Assembly (NCBI GenBank): GCA_027382625.1
Contig: JAJKFJ010021927.1
Coordinates: 1-64,000, forward strand
Direction of reading: 5' to 3'
DNA length: 64,000 bases
From: Tetmemena sp. SeJ-2015
Taxonomy: Eukaryota > Ciliophora > Spirotrichea > Sporadotrichida > Oxytrichidae
Position 1 is the stretch's first letter, and every line of letters starts with the position of its first letter. The position numbers were made by a program, and so were the translations under genes. The notes below the pieces were generated by a model. It saw only the letters and a program-made list of their open reading frames with translations. It made no database searches and was not told the origin of the DNA. Shown here piece after piece: positions 9,645 to 21,092 of this stretch.

Positions 9645-12070
9645 ATGTAGGAGTCTAGTTACAAGCACCAAGATAGCAGCAGCTTTCATTAGTCTGATAA
9701 TAGAAAATTTTCGAATTAAGGAGGACCCTTTTAGCTTTCTCACGACCCGAGCAAGGACGTAGACATGTGAGAATAGGAGAGCGACATTCAGTCTGTCTAC
9801 TAATCCTCTCATTATACTAAAGACAGTGATGATGATGGCTCTCAAATGTCCATAAACAGCTTTGAATAGGACTCAACTATAGATACTTCTGAGAAATGCG
9901 GAGCTGAGGATGACTTCAGAATGGGGTAGGGCAATTTAAGAATGCAATAAGGATTTGATCATCAACTTTAATCTCATCATCAAGAGCCTATGAATGATGG
10001 AACGCATTCTACATCCTCTGTTACTCCATCGAAGTCAGACTTTATAAAATTCAAAGATCGCTATAGACCATAGATACCAGATTTAAGCAATGGCCATTTC
10101 AATGACATCCTTTACTTATCTGCAGAGAATCTTAAGAGGCTGAGAGAGCTTTGGAAAGCTTAATGCAACAAGCAGGTCTTTGAGACAGAGCAGGCGAATC
10201 AATATTTTCACTACCGCGATCCTCAGATCTTCAAAGACTTTTACTCTGAGAGTGACGTGATTGAATTGTAGAAGCCACTTAAGATAGAGGAAAAAATTAA
10301 GACTAATAAGATCGAGCTTAAGAAGTTAGAGAAGGAGAAGAAGTTGCAAGAACATAAGCGGCTCATGCTAGCTTGGGGCTCAAAGCTTGACTACTTTGAT
10401 GTCACAGAGTTTGATGAACCTTGGTGGCAGTTACTCAACAAGGATAAGTTCATAGAGCTTATTGTCTTCTACAAATACCCACTATAGCGAATGCTCACTA
10501 TGGAGCAGATCCAAAATATGAGGAAGATGATCACGAACTCTAAATCTGCTGAGGATGGTCCAAATGCTAGGAGTAATAACAAGAAGGAAAAGGCTTATTC
10601 AAGATGTGAGACTAAAAAGCAGTAAGAAAAGGCTAGATAGGCAGCTTTGGCTAGAGAATCTTCTCGACCCAAAAGATAAGCAGCTAAGGCTGCAAGCATA
10701 TCTATGAATCTATCAAGCATGGATCCTGATGATTCATTCAGAGCCTCAAACTAGCATGAGCTAGTAGAGTGTTAAAGATTTTGGACAGAGATGCATCAGC
10801 CAGTAGTCATGTTCATTACAATCGAAGCTTTGATTACTATGTCCGTGCATTCTCATGCTCATAGAAATGAAATAATTGGCTTTGTTAGTGGTCATCGAAT
10901 GAAAACCAGAAAAGGTGGGAAGGATGTCTTCATCATCTAGGAAACTGTACCTTGTCAAGCGATGATGGACGATTATGGAAACATGGATTATTCAAAGAAT
11001 GTGGAAATGAATCCAGAGTCCGCTGAAGAAAGAGTAAAGGAAATTGAAAGTAGGGGACTATAGATTCTGGGTTGGTATCACTCTCATCCTAAATTTGAAT
11101 GCAATCCCTCTCATATAGATGTGTAGAATCATGAGACTTATCAAAAGATGTTCAACAGAGATGGAAAATACTTCCTCGCTTTGATAATAGCACCCTACTT
11201 CAGTACTCCAGACTGCTTAAGTAAGAGCAACAGCCTCCCACGAGTGAAATGCTTTGTAACTGTCTTCAATAAGGAGTCTGAGAGAATTCTCCCATATGAA
11301 ATAGCTGTGAACGTCATACCTTAGACTCGTTTGAATCAAGACTTTGTGCTCTCGCAAGTGAAGGAGATTTAGGAGAATCCATTTGTCTTTGACAAAATAG
11401 GCTTGAAGAAGGAGGCTTGTGTAATTAAGTGCCCCTAAGCTGGATAGATTCACCTCAAGAAAGGAGAGAAACTAATTCGCAGCTTGAAACAGCTATTTGA
11501 GTTTAATGCTCACAAGATTAGGAAAGAGAAGATAAGTGGTGCTTACTTAGGGAGGCATTTAGAAGGACTGACCTTCCTAACTGAAATAATCGAGTTACCA
11601 GATAAAATAGACGAGTAGATGGATTAAGCATGCATAGAGAAACTGAAGAAGTCGATGCGTTTGAGAGGCCGCTACAAAAATAAGAACTTTAACACTACTT
11701 GTGGAGACAAGTAAGATCAGCCTCTCAAGAAGACGAGCTAGCTAATGATCCAATATTTGGTAAAAATGCTAATAAGGATCCCATATTGGACGATCTAGAT
11801 GACGATATAGAGTGCAACACGAATAAAAAGGACTGGTATAAATCGATTGACAAGCGAACCATCACCACTTTCGATGAGTGTCACATGAATCTAGCACTAA
11901 CCATAGCTAGGATAAGGACTAAGTATTTCAGGCTTTTAGGTACGGCCAAGGAAATGAATGAGAAGTGCTTAAACATCACTAAGATGGGAAATGTAGAACG
12001 CTTCATAGATAAAATAAGAGATATTCTGGACACAGGTGAAGATACCTATTTTAGCGATCATGAAAATTGA
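9645..12070 (+). CDS. JAMM/MPN+ deubiquitinase, MYSM1-like
   Basis: About 799 codons after removing two IESs. The N-terminus is Gln/Ser/Asp-rich; a coiled, Lys/Glu-rich middle (EEKIKTNKIELKKLEKEKK) follows. The MPN domain lies about residues 345-480 with NEIIGFVSG (catalytic Glu) and the full JAMM zinc motif HSHPKFECNPSHID. The following helix and strand are HETYQKMF and YFLALIIAPYF. The C-terminus is acidic then helical (TIARIRTKYFRLLG). JAMM proteases cut ubiquitin isopeptide bonds; the overall MPN sequence is closest in my judgement to MYSM1 (histone H2A deubiquitinase), but a SWIRM or Myb domain is not evident. Start ATG 9645, stop TGA 12068-12070. TAA/TAG occur throughout as Gln. Confidence 0.85.
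9762..9787 (+). other. 21-bp IES, pointer GACAT
   Basis: GACAT at 9762-9766 and 9783-9787. The 21-bp segment is a multiple of three but carries an in-frame TGA. Removal gives SKDVDIQSVYQSS. Confidence 0.7.
11686..11696 (+). other. Very small IES (8 bp lost), pointer ACT
   Basis: ACT at 11686-11688 and 11694-11696. Deleting 8 bp joins YKNKN to YLWRQVRSASQ and restores a 125-codon frame. A sequencing indel would give the same symptom. Confidence 0.45.
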
Positions 12071-12181
12071 TTTTAATTTCATTATAATATTAACTATCTA
12101 TTAGAGAGTCATTATTTATCTTATCTAGAACAGATTATTTTAAGAATTAGCTTTTTTAATTAGAGTTTATCAAAAATCGTT

Positions 12182-13121
12182 ATGGGTAATATTTTCACGC
12201 CCTCTTCTCAAGACAAAAACGTACTCTTGCTCGGACTAGAAAGAGCAGGAAAGACTCACATGCTCTATAACTACCTAGTGGGAGAAGGAGGCATGCACAC
12301 TATTAAGAAATTAAAAGAGACCATGGGCATGAATTACGAGCACGTTGTAGAGTCTCCTCAGAATTTCGACGTTTGGGATATTAGCGGGAATTTATTTTAT
12401 AAACATGAGCCCATTTTAAAATCCACTTCTCAGAAAGTAGTGGGTGTTGTACATAAAGAATCTGCCAATTGCAGGAGTTATCTTCGTAGTGAACGTGAGT
12501 GAGGATATAGAACGCATCAGAGAGAGCAAGAAGCAGTTGCACAAAATAATGAGTGAGAGTTCACTCCAAGACTCAATATTGGCTGTTGTGTTCAACGTCA
12601 AACCTAATATTGCATCTGCTTCCTAACAACAGATGAGCAGCCTCACTCCTCAGCAAGCTGCTAAGAATATAAAAATCAGAAGTTAATATTTTTTAATGGC
12701 ATGGGTGGGTAAGGAGGCATGTCATCAGCAGGATTCGGACCAGGGATGATGATCGTAAACAGGAAAGACCAGTGGGTGGAGTCACCTTTCAACCAAGAAT
12801 AGCTAGAAAAGATTTTCTCCTTCCTGAAACTCAAGAAGACTATTATCAGATCTTAAAAATACTTATAAATTACTTAGATAGTCGTTTCTTATTGACATCG
12901 GGGAGTAAAAGGCTTGCGAGAAGGTATTTCAATGGATGAGTGGGCGACTTGACGCTAAGCTGAGACAGAAAGCAAAAAGAGAGCGCAAGCTTTTGTAGGT
13001 CATTCATTATTTATTGAGGAGCAATAAAACTAAGCAGCTAGTCAACTAAATGGAGGGGCAGGATCCTCCACTAACTTAGAAGACAGAGATGGAGATGAAT
13101 AGTGAGATAGAGAAATAATGA
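12182..13121 (+). CDS. ARF-like small GTPase, atypical
   Basis: Begins MGNIF (Gly2, potential myristoylation). P-loop GLERAGKT fits GxxxxGK[ST]; switch II WDISGN is a variant of WDxGG. The central strand is AGVIFVVNVSEDIERIRESK. The place expected for NKxD reads FNVKPNIAS, so guanine specificity residues are altered. After a Gly/Met-rich stretch (GGMSSAGFGPGMM) it continues with EKIFSFLKLKK, KACEKVFQWM and a long basic helix (LDAKLRQKAKRERK), an extension beyond a normal ARF length. TGA at 13119-13121. Breaks near 12430 (22 bp), 12670-12695 and 12860-12900 are probably IESs or introns; only the first was worked out (2-bp AA repeat or GT-AG). Confidence 0.7.
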
Positions 13122-13273
13122 TCAACATCACCTTATGAATTAACGATATACATACTACTATGGTTTTATCAGTCAGTAATTAGAATGAGATAGGATTGAC
13201 TCTTATTCCTTTTTATAATATAATATTAGCTAATTTAATAATAAATCCATCCTATAAGTCTCTCTACCACAAT

Positions 13274-16200
13274 ATGGAGAATATTATATTGTAGTATTGT
13301 ATTAATTGAGAGAAAGAAGAGTGCTCGATTTGCTTTTGCTAATACGACAAGTACTAGAAGGTGCCTCGCGTGCTCCGCTGCGGCCACACTTTCTGCGAAG
13401 CCTGCCTGGACGAGATGAAGCTGCCACCCGTCAAGCGCAATTCCATCATCTGCCCCAACTCAAATAAAGAATATTTTTAATTTATGAACTGCAGAGTGCC
13501 AACAGAGAATGTGCTTTCAACCAAGAACCTCCCTCGAAATGAGGATGTGTTCAACCCACAGGTGCATCAACTCGCTATCAATCTTAACTCTCCCTACGAG
13601 AATTAATCTTAGCTATCATTTTTGTAATGCCAAGCGACTAATGAAGGAGTGCGAGGCCATGCAAGCAACTGCCGATAGATTCAATCAGTATCTTGTCAAG
13701 CTTATAATAATTATTTTGAATATATTTCTAGAGTGATGCTTGAGTTGTTGGACTAGAATGCAGAGAGATTACTGATTTAAAATTACGAGACAGAATATGC
13801 AAAGCTAGAGTCAATTGCCTAAGTGCTCACTCAACTTGTGACTGACTACAAACTCAAGCTTCAAAAGGACCTTACTGACTCCCTCGTCCTGGAAAGGAAC
13901 AAACTCAACCTCCATTTATAAAATAACCTTGCTTCCAAAAAATAGATGTATTTGAGGGAGGCATCCAGTCAGAAGAAACAGGTGGAGGGAGTTAAGGAGG
14001 AAGTATCTGAGGTAGTAAGGGAGCTGGTCGGAGTACAGGGCAACGAGAGTGAGTATAGGCGATTACAGAACGAGCTGTTCAGGAGAGCAGAGTTAGAGCA
14101 GTAATAACAGCAGTAAGTACTAGTTGGAGCAGGATAGCTAGGGAACCCGATGAGAGCAGCTGGGTTAGCGGATTAAAAACCCTTCAAGCAAGGAGGTGAA
14201 TAGCTAAATAATTATCCACAAATTTATATTAGCTCTTTGACTAGCCAGATCTTCTGTCAGATCTCATTAGCATATTTAAATTTTGTTATCTCTGCACTCC
14301 AGACATTGGATTAGGAAAGGGTAAACAAAACAACTTGCTACTTGGTGAGGGCCTTGAGCCTGACATGATAAAGCCATCTCCCTCTTTGCATCCTCTTGGA
14401 GGCCCATTCAATATCACAATCAAAGCTTTCAACTGCCTTGTGGGAGGAGACAGCAGTAGCAGCACTGAGAACGCAGGAATAGGAGGAATGAATGATCCCT
14501 TGGATGAAAAAGATGAGAAGATCAACAACTAAAACCTTGGCTTTGGACTCATTGCAAGTGGAGGCATGGGAATTGGAAAGTCCACTATGGGATAAGAATT
14601 AATGATTGAGATCGAGTCATCAGATTCCATCTCTATCAAGTCAGATTCTGACAACTCTAACTCCCTGCATCTCAGCCAATAACCTCAGAAGATAAAGGTC
14701 TCTTCAAATATTGAACCACATCTATATACTTCTTTTATATTGGAGGCTGTGGAGATAACTCCAGTAATGGAAGTCAATTTCTAAGAGACTTCTAAAAGTC
14801 TTTTGACCCAAGCTAGGAGATTGAGACTCTAGAGCAAGAAGACAAAACGAGAGTCACTCAAGCCAGAACAGAATTCTACTCTGTCAATTAGAAGTTCGAG
14901 TAACTGCTTAAGTTTAAACCAGTCGACAATATCACTCTCCACTAAACACAGCTTGACTTGAAATAAAATTTTATTCTTAAGTGATGTATATATACTTAGT
15001 GCAAGCTTAAAACTTATTGGGCACTTTCAGACTAGCCCCCTTCTTTAAAAGCTTTGAAGATGAGCTGCGTAGCTTGAACGACTCATTGCAGCTGAAGCAG
15101 TATTACCATGAGGTGGAGAGACCTCTCGTAGTGTATCTGAGCTATGTGAACAAGTAGCTGAAGGCAACCAAGGTGGATGTTCTGAGCGACACTCAGACCT
15201 AGAGCGAAGTGACTGTAGTCAGACAGAGGGTGCATGAGCGTAAGGGCGATGGAAGCTCAAACGATATAGAAGCGGATTACATAGACCTACTCAAGTGCAA
15301 AGCCATTCCTCACCCAAGCAACAATCAGTTCTATTTTGATAAAAAAGTTCTACTTGATCGACTAGGACAAGTTCTATCTATATGACAGTGTGAACGACAT
15401 CATGGTTCAGAAGAAGATGTGCCCCACTCTCAAGAATACCTCACATCACGCAATCACCTTCACAGAGGGCTTCATCTATGTTATTGGAGGCTACGATTCA
15501 GTCATCACCAAGAGGCTCAAGCAATCAGACCATCAATAAAGTTGAGTGAAACTATTAAAAACTTATATATTGAATGCAGCAGATTCAACATCGTGACTGA
15601 GAGATGGCAGCAACTGCAGCCAATGCTCTTTGAGATAAGTGAGGCAGCTGCTTGCCCTATCAACGAGTACCAGTTAGTAGTAGCAGGTGGAGTGAACTCT
15701 CAGAGCAGCCTGACTGATATAGTGCAGATCTATGACATCAGAGAGAACAGCTGGAGACTTTTTGAAGTTGGGCTTTCTCTTCCTCGTAGATAGATTACCA
15801 TGGTGAGATAGAAATATAAGCAACTTTTCATTTAATGAGCTCTTAGAAAGACAGAGTGATGATCGTGGGCGGAAAGGAGCAGTTGAGCCAACGTGGAGTA
15901 GATGACTCTAAAGTGAAGTCCTCTTCAACTGTGGAGGAGATAGACTTCCTCAAGAGGAGAATAATTTCCCTTGCGCCTTTGAAGTTCCCGCGTTCTAACT
16001 CTTCCGCCTTCCACCTCAACGACAGCATTTAAATTAACCCTTATTTGAAGCTATGAGCTTATTTAGTCTATATTTATGTGTTCGGAGGGTGTGTGAATCC
16101 AGTGTCAAACTTGCTGCTTCAAGCACAGGTTGTAACAATAATAGCGAGCCTTGCAGCAGCAGCATGATTTCCCAGAGAGTGGTGGGCGAGAGGTACGTCC

Positions 16201-16304
16201 TCAGAGAAAACAGATGGAAGGAGATCAAGCCATCCTACGACCCCACTCAACCTCAACAGGCCGAGTCTAACATAGTAGGAGCTGCCTGTCTTCTCTACGA
16301 ATGA
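13274..16304 (+). CDS. RING finger, coiled-coil, kelch-repeat protein (probable E3 ubiquitin ligase)
   Basis: The RING domain near the N-terminus reads CSICFCQYD, then CGHTFCEACLDEM and, after IES removal, ICPNCRVPTEN (C3HC4 pattern). A coiled-coil follows (NAERLLIQNYETEYAKLES, KQMYLREASSQKKQVEG), then a linker with Ser/Asp tracts and KTKRES. Kelch repeats occupy the C-terminal third: FIYVIGGYDS, RFNIVTERWQQL, YQLVVAGGVN, VQIYDIRENSWR, VMIVGGKEQ, YVFGG and RENRWKEI. The combination resembles a TRIM-like ligase with a kelch propeller as substrate arm. Supported IESs: AACT (13457), GCTT (13700), AGTTCTAT (15327). Other breaks (about 13600, 14200-14310, 14950, 15530, 15810, 16110) are unresolved. 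Two adjacent genes are possible but the domain order argues for one. Confidence 0.7.
13457..13490 (+). other. 30-bp IES inside the RING domain, pointer AACT
   Basis: AACT at 13457-13460 and 13487-13490. Removal joins IICPN to CRVPTEN, recreating the last Cys pair (CPNC) of the RING. Confidence 0.85.
13700..13741 (+). other. IES, pointer GCTT
   Basis: GCTT at 13700-13703 and 13738-13741. The 38-bp removal gives FNQYLVKLELLDQNAERLL in frame. Confidence 0.7.
15327..15377 (+). other. IES, pointer AGTTCTAT
   Basis: 8-bp repeats at 15327-15334 and 15370-15377; a partial third copy lies between. The 43-bp removal gives NNQFYLYDSVND leading into the first kelch repeat. Confidence 0.75.
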
Positions 16305-16484
16305 AATTAACCAAGTTCAAGATAGAAAGATAGACAGAAAGTTGTGCTTCAACATCACTTACTCTACAAGGATTTGAATTTCATTAATTTTAACCATATT
16401 TTGAGACAATCTTTCACTCACATGATCATGAAAAGTCTTAGAGTTTACTAAAAAACAACCAGTCTACTACACACACTTATATTC

Positions 16485-18105
16485 TCATTCAATCACTTCA
16501 CCCTCGTACTCTGAAAGGAACTTGCCCATCAAGTCTGCTTTGATTGTATCAAACTCTGAATCCTTAAGTGAGACTGCGCTTTGAAGACGCTTATTAATTT
16601 CGTCTGCCTTCATAGTCTTGTAAGCCTGCTCTGATTTGCACTTTACGAAGCCACAGAGAGTTTCAAAGCTGGTGAAGAAGGAGACATTGTCGATTAGTAA
16701 GTCGAACTTACGGGGCACTATGTACACAGTCATACCCTCGTCAGCTATCAGGATGTTGTGTGGCTGGTTCTTATCTATGAAGTAATTGATTACCACTCCA
16801 ACTGAGTGAGCTAGTGCTTCTTAAGCCTCTTCAAGGGATGCCTCTGCCTCGTTTGTTATCTCAGGGGAGAATACTAGAGTTAAACTTCACTTTAAGATGG
16901 AATAATAAGTTTTGACTGGCCAGCCTACTACTTCTCCGAACCTCACTCCGCAGTTGTACATGTTCACTTCTTCGGCAGACTTGTGCTTCAAGTTGCTTCT
17001 GAAGAAGAGTTTCTTCTCAGCGTTTTCAATTGGGAAAGCGCTCTATCAAAAAATGAAAGAAGTGAGGATACTTATTGGATTTATCCATTTAGTGGTGCGA
17101 ATAGTGCATCAGCGTAGATGAGATGGAAGTGCAGGTTGTTGGAGATAGAATCTGCTCCCATGGAATTGTACCCGATGCGCAAATTGGGGTTGCTGCTGAG
17201 CTTGAACACTTACAGAAGAAGGAGGAGCAACTCGTCTGAGAGCACTTGAGGAAGACCCTCTTCTGCGAATAACAAGAACAGCGAGTGCTTTGAGCATACT
17301 GGGTATTGATTCAGAAGAATTGGATAGATATCATAGCCTAAGATTTAAAATCTTATTGATTATTGGATGCTTTGAGCCGGACACCTCATCTTCTAAGTCC
17401 TCCTCTTCTCCAGTACCTCCATTTGCATCTACAGCGCCTGTCTTATCAATCAACCAAAACAAGATACACTCGCTAATTAATCATTTATAATAGTTGAATG
17501 ATAGTCTCGTTGTCAAGATCAACATAGAAGAGAATCTGCTGCTCGTTTTCCTTAAGTATGTCTGAATCCTTGCCACCTCCTGACTTGAAAACACAGAGTG
17601 CATCCTCTAGTGAATCCTCGAACAAATCCTTGCTCTCATCATCGCCTGTGCCACCTCCAAACTCCACTTAGGGCAAGGAATCACCATTACCTGAGGCCAC
17701 GAAAAATCTTCATCATTTATTATAACTGCAATATATTTTAATCTATTGATGTCCTAAAGTAAGGGATTAGCATCTTGAACACTCCTTCTAGTTTAAGATT
17801 TTATAAACTGCAAAATTAAATATCTCTGGTTCCCTAGAATCAACTTGAAAACTAATCTGATAAATTCAAATCCATCTTAGTTCATAAACCCATGTCGAGA
17901 ATTTTTTGCGTGAGTATTTAACGTTGCTTACAAGTTTTTAGTTGAAGAATGCAACTGTTTGGCCGTCATCGAGCACCTTGGACACACTTGAATCCAAGAA
18001 CTGCTTTGTAGTTGGCTAAGATTTAGCTAATGCTGTCCATTCTTGTTCTAATTTGATATCTAGGATGCCTTGTTCTGCTTCCAACTGCTGCGCTGTCTCA
18101 ACCAT
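16485..18105 (-). CDS. GDP-hexose phosphorylase (GDPGP1/VTC2-like)
   Basis: Enzymes of this HIT-related family phosphorolyse GDP-D-glucose or GDP-L-galactose. The signature appears as NPNLRIGYNSMGAD followed by NNLHFHLIYAD, where the HxHxH-type site holds the catalytic His. A C-terminal PHNILIADEGMTVYIVPR matches the usual substrate-site strand with PR. ATG is at 18103-18105 (MVETAQQLEAEQG); the end is ELMGKFLSEYEGEVIE-like with TGA at 16485-16487. Breaks near 17020-17100, 17290-17480 and 17690-17950 are AT-rich and probably IESs. It is transcribed against the neighbouring RING-kelch gene. Confidence 0.75.
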
Positions 18106-18519
18106 TTTAAATTTCAATTACAAATCAAAAAACAAATTCATGCAAAAGATTTCATCTCAAGTAAATTTATATTTTTTATCATGAAAATGGATGGACAATT
18201 TTCCAATAAGTCTAAGACAAGATAAATAAAAGCACTTATTAGATAGATAGACATAGTTAAGAATACTTACTGCTCATTAAGTGAAAACAATTTACACATT
18301 AAATGATTATGAGCTGATTATTAGTTATTGCAAATTTTGTGAGAGAAAGAAGCAGTGTGATTACTTACTGATTAATAATTTAATTGATGCTGAAATATAT
18401 TTCTACCGTGCCCTCGGTCAAAGATTTACAACCAGATTCTTCAAAAAAAATAGTATCATTCGTATTATAATTTTTCTCATTTTTATTCTAAAAGAGGAGC
18501 AGCCCTAAACAGCTCAAGG

Positions 18520-20780
18520 AACGGAGGATCCAAGCTACTATGCCAGACAGCCAAGTCAAGCTCTACGAAGTACATGGGTTATGCAAACTTGAAATTGAGT
18601 CAGCTTCAAAGGGGCTCCTCATTCAGCAAAACTAAATTCCTGGTTACAAGTCCCAAACTATCGCTGCTCTCACCAGTCAGTCAGATATGCTCCACCACTG
18701 GTTCTACAACGAAATCCTCCTCTCCTCAAAATCTTACCCTCCGATAATCTTCTAGCATTCAGAGATATGGAGTCAGAAAACAAAGTACTACTCTCTCAAA
18801 TGGAGTGCAGTTGTAAATCAAACCTAGAGCTTAGTAAGTTGTTTCTAAGCTGTAGACCTCGAGGCTCGAGAAATCAATAAGCGAAAACTTTAGCGAGGAA
18901 ATACTCTGGCAAATTAAGAATTATGAGAAGGAGTTTTCGAGTCAGGAGGTGTCTATTTCTCTTACTGAATAGGAAATAGAGGAGAATATTGACCTCTCTT
19001 ATTCAAATGATAGTCAAAAACGTGAAGAAGAGGACGATGAGGACTAGAGTCCTTAAGTCTAAGTAGTCACAAGTCCCATAACCGCACGGAATCAAAGCCT
19101 GTTTGAATCTCTCAAGCCTCTTAATAAGAAATAGTGTTTTTTGTTTCACTCTTACAGAGCTTTAAAATTTGTAATAGAGCATTAGATACCAGGAAATTTC
19201 GAAAATTAATAATCAGAGGTTAAACCCCCACAATCATAATTTATCATTCTAATATAATGACTTCATTTTCTATTCTTTGAATAACTTAGTATTCCTTATC
19301 AGAACAAAAAGGCAATTATCGCTCTACTTTTTCCCAAAAGGCTGAATCTGCTGTATCCTTGCTCTCTTTTTGCACGGATAGAGTTGAAACCGCCTAGCCA
19401 AATGGGTTTCTCAACAACTAAATTTCTAGATTACTGAGTCCTCAATCAATTCACTTTAAAGCTTAGCCTAAACTAGCTCAGTCTTCTAACTTAAAGTATT
19501 AGGAAATAAATAGCTCTTAAGTTCTTAATTTGCATAGCAAGAAAACTTTCAAGTCTTAAACACAAGGAAGTCTAAAAGTCTTAGATGATTAGAACATAGG
19601 ATAATAACTGATTTTCTAATTCAGTACGATAATGCGTTTTGAAATTGTTATTATTATATTCCTAAAATTTTACTTTACTTTACTTTACTTTAGATGATTA
19701 GAAGTAAACTGAGACTTTGAGAGGCCTTGCCCTTAAGGCTTAAACTGTTTTAAATCTCTCCAGTCCACCCTAATCTATAATCCCAATCATGTTAACCTTT
19801 TTTTATAATCAGTCAGTAGAGAGGAATCACAGAGATCTCAAAGCTTAAAGTAAATTCTTTCTTCAATTAGCCAAAGAGAGAAAACTAAGACTATTAATTC
19901 TTTCTTAACCAGAGTTAAATAGTCTAAAGAGCAGTAGCAGCAGCAGGTAAGAAAGTCTGCTGAGTCGGTTTTGATTAGAGAAAAGCAGAATTAAACGATA
20001 AGACCTTATTAAGAATAGTAGTAATAACAACCAAATTTCAGTTAAAATTATATACAGAAATTCAAATCTACTACTACTTGTAACCAAATTAAAATGGCAC
20101 TCCCTCAAAATCAAAGCATTCCATAAATTAAAGAGAGAATCTAATTATACTTCTCGTATGTTTGTTTATTCACAGTGATCTAAGAATTAGACTGCCCAGC
20201 AAAAAGGATATGCGACTGAGTTACAATTTTGATCCCAGATTGAAGTTACTTCAGACCCCTGAGGCGCCAATCCAAGTTGTGCGCTAGTTTAATCCAACGG
20301 AATAAGCTATTGATGTACAGATGAGCTTTGATGGGAAAATCTTAAGAGTGGGTCGAGATGGTGGGAAGGAATTCCTCACTCCTGAACATAATGAAAGAGC
20401 ACTCCAGGCTTTTTCAGACTAGCAATACTTCACCCCTCAAAAAGATAGAGACAACAACATATCCATTATCCTTTTTATGAATTTGCTTTTGACAATTTTG
20501 ATTTTGAAGTCGTGAGAGAAAGGACTGAGATCAAGACAAATAAACTGTTATATTTTAAAGTTGAGCAATAGTTTTTGCAAATTCTTATTCGAATAAGTTT
20601 ATGTGTGGTTGCGTTGAAGTGGTAGAGAACGAGAACGAAGATTTGGACGAGAGTTCTGAGTTCGGGGACATAAAAATTGACACAGCTCTTGATGATAAAG
20701 TTAACTAGCTGCAACCCCACAAATTCAGACTAGCTCCAAATGGACACTAGACCCGTAATAGAAAGCTTCAGATAAAAAAT
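18520..20780 (+). CDS. Unidentified Ser/Lys-rich protein
   Basis: Long code-6 frame with Ser/Thr-rich low complexity (KLSLLSPVSQICSTTGS), an acidic patch (SQKREEEDDEDQS), basic patches and, towards the end, a more ordered region (SYNFDPRLKLLQTPE, MSFDGKILRVGRDGGKEF, NENEDLDESSEFGD). I recognise no family. One IES has a 14-bp pointer (19581-19703) and another pointer AATAA (20539-20596). The start is unclear; a frame is open from 18281. The end is placed where the protein-like reading fades. Compare a regulatory or scaffold protein; function unknown. Confidence 0.5.
19581..19703 (+). other. 109-bp IES with 14-bp pointer TTAGATGATTAGAA
   Basis: Exact repeats at 19581-19594 and 19690-19703. The right copy directly follows a tandem CTTTA array (about 19671-19691). 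Removal joins KVLDDQK to QTETLRGLAL in frame. Confidence 0.85.
19671..19691 (+). repeat. CTTTA microsatellite
   Basis: Four tandem TTTAC units inside the IES, abutting its right pointer. Confidence 0.8.
20539..20596 (+). other. IES, pointer AATAA
   Basis: AATAA at 20539-20543 and 20592-20596. The 53-bp removal gives RTEIKTNKFMCGCVEVVENE in frame. Confidence 0.6.
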
Positions 20781-21092
20781 GCAATCTTTTTATTATCTCT
20801 CTTTTTAAGATCTCTAAAAGTACTAGAAACCGTTCTCTTAATCAGAGCTTGTGCTCTATATTCTGAAAATTTTGACATTTTCAAAGACAAAAAAGGATAA
20901 TAAAATCCTTTAAAAAAAGATAGCCGTGTTGTAATTCAAGATACTAAAATCGTATTTTTTTCTTTCTTCTCACTGCTGATCTATTTATACTCTCCCTATT
21001 ATACTTTCACTGATTTTAGCTTCACTTTACTTTATTTATAAGAAAATTTTACTTTTAATAACTCTTTATTTTTCATATACTCTCTATTATAA

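Noticed and set aside
16034..17490. Several short ORFs on the strand opposite the kelch and GDP-hexose phosphorylase genes
   Set aside because: They are antisense shadows of frames with clear family motifs.
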